Part shown: one piece after another, positions 1 through 6,921 of the stretch
How the letters are laid out: each line of letters opens with the position of its first letter
How positions within the stretch are numbered: position 1 is the stretch's first letter
Source of the DNA: Euryarchaeota archaeon UBA59
GTDB lineage: Archaea; Thermoplasmatota; Poseidoniia; Poseidoniales; Thalassarchaeaceae
NCBI GenBank assembly: GCA_002505495.1
Contig: DAVI01000064.1
Coordinates: 385-9,548, forward strand
DNA length: 9,164 bases
Direction: 5' to 3'
The notes under the pieces: model-generated
What the model saw: the letters and a program-made list of their open reading frames with translations, nothing else
What the model was told of the DNA's origin: nothing
The model's database searches: none
Program-made: the position numbers and the translations under genes

Positions 1-335
1 CGGTCCTTCTCACGGGTGAACTTCTCCTCCATCTTCTCGAGTTCGGGCTCAAGATGGTCTACCTGCTTGCTGCGCTTGGCGCTGGTGAGTTCAAGGTCAC
101 GAATGCGATGGTCCTTTTCGCCGAGCAATTGCTCGATGCCCTCTCGCTCGATCTCCTTGTCGATGACCTCCTTTTCGAGGACATCAATCTCTGCCTTGAG
201 TTGGACGATTTCCTTCTCAGCCTGCTCAAAGGCGCTGTACAACTTGGTTACTCGCTCGGTCTGGGCGGTTAGTTCCTCACTCAGTTGGCGGATGCGGAGT
301 TCATCCGTGATTGTGCCTTCGTCGTCTCCTGACAT
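1..335 (-). CDS. Coiled-coil protein of unknown function, 3' end outside window
   Basis: The reading frame starts at an ATG (complement of 333-335) and stays open for 111 complete codons to the window edge, so the C-terminus is missing. I do not recognise the family. The N-terminus (MSGDDEGTITDEL) is acidic. From about residue 11 to the edge the protein is almost entirely charged residues with heptad-spaced Leu, Ile and Val and no visible proline except one near residue 97 (HLEPELEKME), as expected of a long alpha-helical coiled coil. No signal peptide, membrane segment or nucleotide-binding motif is visible. The ATG is chosen because it directly follows an in-frame TGA, so the frame cannot extend upstream; no Shine-Dalgarno sequence precedes it. 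It is probably a cytoplasmic scaffold, a structural protein or the N-terminal coil of a larger enzyme. A proteasomal-ATPase-like or SMC-like N-terminus is possible, but nothing here shows it. Opposite-strand frames here are Ser/Arg-rich shadows. Confidence 0.72.
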   Translation of the reverse strand, partial: MSGDDEGTITDELRIRQLSEELTAQTERVTKLYSAFEQAEKEIVQLKAEIDVLEKEVIDKEIEREGIEQLLGEKDHRIRDLELTSAKRSKQVDHLEPELEKMEEKFTREKD

Positions 336-370
336 TCAGACCACTACCGGCTCCCACTCGCTTGCCATTG

Positions 371-376
371 ATATAG
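371..376 (-). promoter_or_regulatory. Possible archaeal-type TATA box for the coiled-coil gene
   Basis: On the minus strand the intergenic region contains CTATAT, within GTCTATATCAATGG, about 36-41 bases upstream of the coiled-coil ATG. If the source is archaeal and transcription starts about 26 bases downstream of the TATA centre, the mRNA would begin near 347. That would leave a leader of roughly 12 bases and fit the missing Shine-Dalgarno sequence. This is inference from spacing and composition only; six AT-rich bases can occur by chance. Confidence 0.25.
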
Positions 377-380
377 ACGC

Positions 381-395
381 CGCCCCGAAGGGGCG
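381..395 (-). terminator. GC-rich hairpin after the M20 peptidase gene, possible terminator
   Basis: The bases CGCCCC (381-386) and GGGGCG (390-395) form a perfect 6-bp inverted repeat around a three-base loop. In the minus-strand transcript the loop reads UUC, with UUCG at the turn. It lies about 15 bases after the TAA stop of the M20 peptidase and before the next gene. No U-run follows it, so it is not a classical intrinsic terminator. It could act as an mRNA 3'-end stabiliser or a weak terminator. Confidence 0.35.
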
Positions 396-410
396 CCCTC
401 ATATGCTGAC

Positions 411-1835
411 TTAACGGTCTGCCATCGCCGCGAGAGCGGCGGAAACGCATTGTGTGACCGACTTTACTGTTGGAACATGCAACTTCTCATCCGGTCCGTG
501 CATATTGTTGCCGGGACCACCACAGCCGGTTACGAGGAAGTGTGCATCGGGATAAGATTCCTGCATCATAGCGAGGAATGGAATCGTTCCACCTTCGTAA
601 AATGGCATTGCGTCGTTGCCGAAGGTTCTGTTGGATGCGTCGTTGAGAGCTTCTGCGAACGCGCTCGGCATCGCCGGCGCGGAGAATCCATTGGCTGGCG
701 TGTCGAGTTCGAACTCCACATGGGCGCCGAACGGGGGATTATCCTCTAACAGCGCTTTCAATCGCACCGAGGCTTGGACAGATTCGACACCAGGTGGAAT
801 TCTGACGCTCAACTTGAGGTCGGTGTTAGTCCGCAGGACATTTCCTGCCGCGGACACCGGAGGCATTCCGTCCGCACCGGTCACTGAGAGAGTCGGCATC
901 CAATTTTGGGCGAGAAGCGCGTCCGTCATATCCTCATGTTGCGCCTTGACCCCATCAAGAAGCGGGAAGTCACTGACGATGGCGTCACCCAACACTGCCA
1001 CGATTTCACCCGCATCCGAGCGCAACTGGTCAGAAATTTCGATATGCAGCCATTCAGGCAGCAACTCACCGGTCTCGGCCTCTTCGAGCCGAGAGAGTAG
1101 GAGACGGGCAATCCGGAAGGAGGAGGGGATGACTCCACTCCCGAGCCCGGAGTGAACACCCTCTGAGGTGACCGCGACCTTGAGCGTCCCACCCACCAAA
1201 CCTCGGAGGCTTTCGGTGATCCAGAACCGTTCGTAATCTCCCATTCCAGAGTCGAGAACGATGACCAGGTCGGGGTTTCCGAGTTCCTCCTTCAACTCTT
1301 CAAGGTAGAACGGCAGGTCTGGCGAGCCACTCTCTTCGCAAGTTTCGATGAGAAATCGGCAGGTCGGATGTGCGATTCCCTGCTGCTTCAACGCCATAAC
1401 CGAGAGCATCGCCGAGTAGCCTCCGTAGCCGTCGTCAATCGCCCCTCGACCATAGAGCCATTCGCCCTCCCGAACCGGTGTCCATGGCCCTTTGCCCTCT
1501 GACCAACCGGTGAATTCCGGCTGTTTGTCGAGGTGAGAGTAGAAAATGACCTCGCCCGGACCGGTTCCAGGAACCTCACAGAGAAGTAGCGGAGTCCGTC
1601 CTGCCAATCGGTGGACATTCGCCTTCAATCCCTCCATTTCTATGGTCTCAAGCCAGCCGATGAAGAGGTCAATCGTGGCGTCGAGGTGACCGTTTGCCGC
1701 CCAGTCGTCGTCAAAAGCAGGGGAGAGTGCGGGAATTCGGATGAAATCACTCAGGCTGGGTAGTGCCGAATCCTCCCACATCCCGTCGACAAATTCCGAG
1801 AGTTGGTCCCAGTCAATCGATTCCACGCCGCTCAT
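411..1835 (-). CDS. M20-family zinc peptidase (dipeptidase/deacylase type)
   Basis: A complete 474-residue cytoplasmic metallopeptidase expected to hydrolyse a peptide or N-acyl amide bond with two zinc ions. The M20 active-site set is intact: H101-L-D103 (YSHLDKQPEF), bridging D134 in GRGAIDDGYGG, general base E167 and metal ligand E168 in CEESGS, D195 in VLDSGM, H228 of the dimerisation (lid) domain in GVHSG, and the last ligand H446 in NNMHGPDE. Size and order (catalytic half, lid insert about 210-350, catalytic half) match the dipeptidase/carnosinase-like branch rather than shorter DapE or ArgE enzymes; the substrate cannot be read from sequence. The frame stays open upstream to an ATG at 1916, but that would add 27 basic residues and overlap the helicase gene by 44 bases with no Shine-Dalgarno sequence. 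The ATG at 1835, preceded by a weak GGCGG, begins close to the usual family N-terminus. It lies 37 bases after the helicase stop and is probably co-transcribed. Confidence 0.93.
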   Translation of the reverse strand: MSGVESIDWDQLSEFVDGMWEDSALPSLSDFIRIPALSPAFDDDWAANGHLDATIDLFIGWLETIEMEGLKANVHRLAGRTPLLLCEVPGTGPGEVIFYSHLDKQPEFTGWSEGKGPWTPVREGEWLYGRGAIDDGYGGYSAMLSVMALKQQGIAHPTCRFLIETCEESGSPDLPFYLEELKEELGNPDLVIVLDSGMGDYERFWITESLRGLVGGTLKVAVTSEGVHSGLGSGVIPSSFRIARLLLSRLEEAETGELLPEWLHIEISDQLRSDAGEIVAVLGDAIVSDFPLLDGVKAQHEDMTDALLAQNWMPTLSVTGADGMPPVSAAGNVLRTNTDLKLSVRIPPGVESVQASVRLKALLEDNPPFGAHVEFELDTPANGFSAPAMPSAFAEALNDASNRTFGNDAMPFYEGGTIPFLAMMQESYPDAHFLVTGCGGPGNNMHGPDEKLHVPTVKSVTQCVSAALAAMADR

Positions 1836-1872
1836 GTGACCCGCCACGCTGTTTTGATGATTGAACCACCGG

Positions 1873-4800
1873 TCACGCTTGCTCACTCTTGAGTGGGTCG
1901 CTGGCACCCTCTGCATCGACCGTGAAGGTACTGACTACGCCGAGGGCCATCCCCTCGGGGGCGCAGAGCCTGACCTCACCGCGGAAGTAGGGGCAGGACT
2001 TGCAGACATCGAGCGATTCGAGTGGCAGTCGGGGGAAATTAGACTCGTCGCGCCGCTCGGAAGCCTCGACTCTGGCGAGTTTGTTGAGAAGCGCCTCGAA
2101 GTCTGCTTCGATATCTTCAAGTTCGCCGTCAGTCCAACTAATCAGTCGACCCGTAGCGGCGCTGAGAATCGCCGGAGGGAGGACTTCCCGAGCAGGAAGT
2201 CCGTCGTGCGCGCGCATCGCCTCCTGTCTGACAAGGCAGCGATGGTAGAGGAAGAGTTGCATTCTGTATTGGTCGAGCAGTCGGCTTTCGGCGGCTGTGC
2301 GAGAGGTCTCACTGTCAGGCTCTCCAGCCACTTCGAATATCGTGTCCTCCAACTCCTCGGGGGGATTGAGGATCTTCAGACAGCCGTTGCTCTTCAGGTC
2401 GACTGCGCGGATGGTCGAGGTACCGTCTTCGCCTCGCTGACAGAGGACCAGATCGGCAACTCCGTCAAATTCAATGATGACCTTCTCGATATTCTGGATT
2501 GTGTGAGGCCCGTGAGGAGTCCATCTCTGGTCGGCCACACCATCTATCTCAGATTCCATCTGTATCAGGAAGGGCCATTCTGTCCTGAGCCCCTCAACTG
2601 TCAGGCCGTCGCACTCCTTGCCCAAAACCATCCGTCCGAACCTACCGTCTAGAAGCCGTTCTGCCATTCGAGTCAGCATCTGCTTGGTGAGTTTCTCATC
2701 GACTTCAACTGGTAGGAGTTCATTGCAGACTTGGTCGAGCAGTCCTGCATCCAACATCAAATTGCTCGTCCCCACGCACCACTGCTCCGGGAGTGGCGCT
2801 GAGGGCCCCGATTCACCTGCTCCAGGATTGGGTAGTCCAAGTTCGACCAATCGGTGGAAGAGCGAACCGAGTTCGTTGGCTGCGGGTGGACGGCCCGAGT
2901 CCACCTCGCTCGTTTTCTCTGCTGCCGAAGACATCGCGAGCAACGGGAGAGATATCGGCTCCCCACTAAGGCCGATGTAGCGGGAGAGATAGTGCCGGCG
3001 AATGCAGGCTGATGCTGAGTCGAGCAGGTGGGGTGCGAGGCGCATCCGGCCGACCCTGTTTGGCGGAGTCTGCTGGGCAGCGATTCCGGTTGCCTCCAAC
3101 CTAGCACTATCCTGCAGCCGCTTGAAATTGACCAGCGGAGAGCGAATCTGTCTTTCTGGGAGAAGGGTGTTCGGATGGTGGTGAATGGGCAATGAAGCCA
3201 GCCGGCCAGGAGCGAGGTTGGCGTCATCGAGCAACTCGGAGGGAGAGAGTGTGAGCTCTCCCTTGACTCGGAAGGGAAGGGGGACTGCGAGGTTTGCATC
3301 GTCTTCAAGCAACCAAGGTGCCGTCAGCAGGCCATCTCTGCGCGCCGCCTGACGCATCGCCTCCAACCACATCCAACCAAACCGAGGCACCGGCCTCTGC
3401 CGCCATCGAACATCGATGCTGTCGCCTTCCGACGAAAGAGCCGAACCTTCGGGTGCACCTGCGAGAATCAGCAGGTCCTTGGCCCGCGTGCAGGCTACAT
3501 ACAGTAGCCGACGAGCCTCGGCCTGAACCTGTGAGGTCAGCACCTCCTTTGCTAGCCGCCAACTGCCTGAATCGATATCCTCCCTGCTCTTCCATGGATG
3601 TATCCGAGCGCTCAGAATCTCACCGGTGACAAGCGTGTGCTCTCTTAGTGACTGACCGAGGTTGCTCTGGTTCTCCGAAAACATTCCTGTGACTACCACT
3701 ACCTTGGACTGCAACCCCTTGGAGCCGTGAATGGTCATCACCCGAACCGCGTTTGAGGGGGGCATCGCCTCACCTTCCAACAGCCCTCCTGAAACCCTTC
3801 TCAAATGCCTCAACCGATCAGAGAGGAGAACTGCATCGCCTCCGGCTTCAGATGTCTGCTGGCGAACAAAAGCAAGGAACTGCTCTGCATATTGCCTGTC
3901 GACTGGACTTGGGTGGGCGAGTAGCAGGTCTGAGTGGTCGAGGGTCTCGTCGAGCAGCCGAATTAGCCGGTTGGAGTCTGCCAGCGTTCGCCATCGGGTG
4001 AAGAGTTCTCGCTGCGCCTCTGAGGTGGCGTGAGCTGCCAAACGGGCAATCAGGTCTGACGAACCAGATTCATCGGCGAGATAGGCCTCCAAGGTAGCGT
4101 CATCGAAACCGACCAACGGAGTGCGGGCGAGCGCCGCGGCGCAGCTCACGTCGTTGGGCCGTGCAACCGCATTCACCAATGATAGCAGAGACTGGACGAT
4201 CGGCTGTTCCAACAGTCCGCCATCTCGGTCGGCGATGGCGGGGACGCCGAGCGAATCTAGCCGGCGAATCAAATCCGGCATGTGGGTCCTCGAGGGCATC
4301 AGCACCATGATGTCCCGGGGTTCAACCGCCTCAAATGGCTCAATCTCCCTCAAATCGACTGTAGTCTCAGTCTCTGACTGGTGAGTGGCGGCGAGAACAT
4401 GGGTCGGAGAGCCGTCGATGAGAGCCCTGATGCGGGCTGCAATCATCTCATGCTCGAGGTGGACTGCCTTCGCTGCGCTTCCCAACTCAAACGGGTCGAG
4501 TGGAACTGTCAGGTCGGAAGTTGGGTCCTTGGCCCCACCAGTCGATACCGGAAGCAGCCATTCCAGACGACCTGCTTCCTCGCTACGGTCAGCTCTCAGC
4601 CCCTTCGCGCTGGCATACCAATCACCCGGGAAAAGATGGTGACGGGAGTCGAAAAGGTCGACCCACCACTCATTCATGGTCTCCAACAGGTCTCCACAGG
4701 TTCGGTAATTGGTGACCAAGTCAACATGCCCCTCCGCCCTCCTGACAACATCGACATGGTCGAGTCGCCGGCCGTCGTCCCCCCTGTCAAACTGCTTCCA

Positions 4801-6921
4801 CGCCTCCTCGGGAATCGGTCTGTGGTTGACATATTCGAGTCCGCTGACGAAACTCGTTACTTCGACCAGACGGGGATCGCGGGCAGCGTCTCTCCGCCTC
4901 AGTGCGGGAGCCATCAACAGACGGCTCTCGTTTTGGTATTCCATCTCATTAATCGCTCTGAGATGAACCGTGTAGCGGGACATGCCCGAAACCTGTGCCT
5001 GCCTGAATCCGTAGATGCTCTGCTTCTGGTCGCCGACCCAACAGACGGTCGGCTGCCACGGTGAGTTTGGAACATCGGGGTCACCCTCTTGACGCGCTCG
5101 GCTTCCCCAAAGCCTGCTCAATAACCGCCATTGTTGGTTTGAGTTGTCTTGGGCCTCATCGATGATGAACGCACGGAATCGGCGGCGAATGACCTTCAGT
5201 ACATCGATTCGCCGCCTGAGGTCCTCCTCGACCTTGGCCATCGGCCAATCGCTGAATGGTTCGACTAGCTCTCTCCTCTTCACACCGTCCTCCTCAGTGA
5301 CTCTGAATGCTGACTCGACTACGGCAATCGCTGAATCGAGGTGAGAGTCGGTCCACGGATGCTGTTCGTCTATGCCGTCGAGTGCCTGTACCACCTCAGG
5401 CGGATACCAACGGCGGCAGATGCTGGGGCAGCGAGCGAGGAGCAACTCCTCAGCCAGTCTGGCAACATCATCGTGGTCGTGCAATCCCTCCTGCAACTTC
5501 AACTCGGTGAGAACATCGGTCGCCGCTGCCTGAACGGTCAGCAAGTCTCCTAGAATCCGAGCATCGGTGTCCGGACTGAGTGCCATGTCCACCGGCTCGG
5601 AATAGGCTGGAAACGGGTCGGAGAGCCGGTGGGGTCTGATGCTGTCTGGTGAGTGGGGTGGCTCACAGCGAGGGTCGAGCAGGTCAGCGATGACCGCGCA
5701 GGAACGCATTCGCATTCCGAGGATGCTGCCGAGCAGGGCTCGACCGTCAGCCGTCGCTGCATCCATTCTCCCCTTTACTTCGGCACGGAGGTTAACATCC
5801 TTGATTTTACCAAGTGGATTCATCCCCGAATCCCAGCCGTCGCTCTTCGGCAACAGCCCGCGTGGGAAGCAGGAGGGGTGTGGGGAGTCGACACTTGAGA
5901 GGGTGCAGATGGCGAGGGTGACATGAAACAGCCAAAGCAGCCTGTCCCAAACATCACTGGGCACGCCTCCCGACAGCAACACATCGAGCGAGTTTACCCG
6001 CGTCTCGCTGGAAAGTCCGGTGGGGAGGTCCAATTCGACCGCGCAGGTCCGCGCCGCATCCAGCCATTCGAAGCAGATGGCCTGCAGTTGGTCGCAAAAG
6101 ACGCCAATCTCATCCCCATCAAGATGGGCGATGAACGATTGGCGCAGTGAGTCAGCCGTAACTTCGCCACTCAGATTGCAGAGAGAGCGGCGAACCGAGT
6201 CGACGAACAGCGAATTCGAGAGTAGTTTGGAGACCACTCTCTGGGCGCGCGCACGTCCTCCAAGTTGGTGAGAAAGGCGATTTCTGGCACTCAAGAAGTT
6301 GCTGATCGGAACGCTCACCACTCTGAGATCACCAGCGTGTCCCTCGTTCTGGATTCGCCAGACTGCACTCAATGCGCGCTCTCTCAGAATGGCTCGCTGG
6401 GCGTCTGACATCTGTTGATGGGTCGGCCTGTCGGCGAGCAGGTTGCGATGGGCGGAGACCAGCCTGTGGAGGAAGGAGTCGATGGTGCCGATTGGTGCCT
6501 CGTCGAGCAACATCGTGAGTTGTTCAACCAACCCCTCGTTTCGAATTCGAGGGTCGTAGCGGAGACCGTCCCGCACACCTCTTGGGCCGGGGCGGAGGCG
6601 AGAAATCTCCCTTCGCAGCCGGTCACGCATCTCTTCGGCAGCCTTCACCGTGAAGGTCAGCACGACCACCTCAGTAGGCAGTAGACCGCGCCATTCTCGA
6701 AGGTCCTCACGCTGACTCGCAGGCGTCTGGAGGAAGCCACCGCCTAGGTCAACTTCGCGCGGTCCTGGGGGGAGGAGTCTGGTCGCTCGCTGGTCTTCGG
6801 AGAGGTAGTGTTCGAGAATTCTCTGAATTATACAGGCGGTCTTCCCTGTCCCGGCACCCGCGTCGAGGACGACATGCATGTCGAGGTTCAGACCCAAAAC
6901 CTGACCCCGGTTCAACTCCAT
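1873..6921 (-). CDS. AddA/RecB-like UvrD-family helicase with C-terminal Fe-S PD-(D/E)XK nuclease
   Basis: A 1682-residue ATP-dependent DNA helicase-nuclease, the motor subunit of an AddAB-type double-strand-break resection complex. Helicase motifs in order: Q-like N4/Q7; Walker A GAGTGKT at 22-28; Ia TFTVKAAEEMRDRL at 89-102; Ib IGTIDSF at 144-150; Walker B DEAQD at 588-592; III VGDQKQSIYGFR at 629-640; IV-like NYR at 738-740; V TIHGSKGLQ at 1063-1071; VI RRLLYVACTRAKD at 1137-1149. The C-terminal nuclease has H1356, D1490 (GVAD), D1508-L-K1510 and QxxxY at 1555-1559, so it looks catalytically complete. C1306 before the nuclease and C1640, C1643 and C1653 after it resemble the Fe-S cysteines of AddB and Cas4. 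It is several hundred residues longer than bacterial AddA (about 1200), mostly between motifs Ib and II. The ATG at 6921 has a strong Shine-Dalgarno sequence and overlaps the AddB-like gene by 10 bases. Chi recognition cannot be judged. A lone RecB-nuclease helicase fusion is less likely, given the partner gene. Confidence 0.94.
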   Translation of the reverse strand: MELNRGQVLGLNLDMHVVLDAGAGTGKTACIIQRILEHYLSEDQRATRLLPPGPREVDLGGGFLQTPASQREDLREWRGLLPTEVVVLTFTVKAAEEMRDRLRREISRLRPGPRGVRDGLRYDPRIRNEGLVEQLTMLLDEAPIGTIDSFLHRLVSAHRNLLADRPTHQQMSDAQRAILRERALSAVWRIQNEGHAGDLRVVSVPISNFLSARNRLSHQLGGRARAQRVVSKLLSNSLFVDSVRRSLCNLSGEVTADSLRQSFIAHLDGDEIGVFCDQLQAICFEWLDAARTCAVELDLPTGLSSETRVNSLDVLLSGGVPSDVWDRLLWLFHVTLAICTLSSVDSPHPSCFPRGLLPKSDGWDSGMNPLGKIKDVNLRAEVKGRMDAATADGRALLGSILGMRMRSCAVIADLLDPRCEPPHSPDSIRPHRLSDPFPAYSEPVDMALSPDTDARILGDLLTVQAAATDVLTELKLQEGLHDHDDVARLAEELLLARCPSICRRWYPPEVVQALDGIDEQHPWTDSHLDSAIAVVESAFRVTEEDGVKRRELVEPFSDWPMAKVEEDLRRRIDVLKVIRRRFRAFIIDEAQDNSNQQWRLLSRLWGSRARQEGDPDVPNSPWQPTVCWVGDQKQSIYGFRQAQVSGMSRYTVHLRAINEMEYQNESRLLMAPALRRRDAARDPRLVEVTSFVSGLEYVNHRPIPEEAWKQFDRGDDGRRLDHVDVVRRAEGHVDLVTNYRTCGDLLETMNEWWVDLFDSRHHLFPGDWYASAKGLRADRSEEAGRLEWLLPVSTGGAKDPTSDLTVPLDPFELGSAAKAVHLEHEMIAARIRALIDGSPTHVLAATHQSETETTVDLREIEPFEAVEPRDIMVLMPSRTHMPDLIRRLDSLGVPAIADRDGGLLEQPIVQSLLSLVNAVARPNDVSCAAALARTPLVGFDDATLEAYLADESGSSDLIARLAAHATSEAQRELFTRWRTLADSNRLIRLLDETLDHSDLLLAHPSPVDRQYAEQFLAFVRQQTSEAGGDAVLLSDRLRHLRRVSGGLLEGEAMPPSNAVRVMTIHGSKGLQSKVVVVTGMFSENQSNLGQSLREHTLVTGEILSARIHPWKSREDIDSGSWRLAKEVLTSQVQAEARRLLYVACTRAKDLLILAGAPEGSALSSEGDSIDVRWRQRPVPRFGWMWLEAMRQAARRDGLLTAPWLLEDDANLAVPLPFRVKGELTLSPSELLDDANLAPGRLASLPIHHHPNTLLPERQIRSPLVNFKRLQDSARLEATGIAAQQTPPNRVGRMRLAPHLLDSASACIRRHYLSRYIGLSGEPISLPLLAMSSAAEKTSEVDSGRPPAANELGSLFHRLVELGLPNPGAGESGPSAPLPEQWCVGTSNLMLDAGLLDQVCNELLPVEVDEKLTKQMLTRMAERLLDGRFGRMVLGKECDGLTVEGLRTEWPFLIQMESEIDGVADQRWTPHGPHTIQNIEKVIIEFDGVADLVLCQRGEDGTSTIRAVDLKSNGCLKILNPPEELEDTIFEVAGEPDSETSRTAAESRLLDQYRMQLFLYHRCLVRQEAMRAHDGLPAREVLPPAILSAATGRLISWTDGELEDIEADFEALLNKLARVEASERRDESNFPRLPLESLDVCKSCPYFRGEVRLCAPEGMALGVVSTFTVDAEGASDPLKSEQA

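Noticed and set aside
336..368. Ten-codon upstream ORF (MASEWEPVVV, then TGA) directly abutting the coiled-coil ATG
   Set aside because: If the TATA-like element sets the start near 347 it is not transcribed in full, and it has no ribosome-binding site; a short chance frame is the simpler explanation.
1836..1916. Longer M20 peptidase starting at the ATG at 1916
   Set aside because: It would add 27 residues unlike the family N-terminus and overlap the helicase gene by 44 bases, with no ribosome-binding site.
1861..2652. 263-codon open frame on the plus strand
   Set aside because: It lies opposite the helicase's nuclease domain, whose catalytic motifs are clear; the plus-strand product has no recognisable domain.
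3205..3310. Repeated peptide DDANLA at helicase residues 1207-1212 and 1232-1237, considered as an internal duplication
   Set aside because: Only six residues match, the flanking residues and codons differ, and no longer repeat is visible.
2273..5684. Recurrent octamer TCGAGCAG (at least five copies), considered as a Chi-like or regulatory repeat
   Set aside because: Each copy I checked falls in the same codon phase, encoding Leu-Leu-Asp (CTG CTC GAC/GAT) in the helicase gene, so codon choice explains it. A genome-wide count with strand bias would be needed to propose a Chi site.
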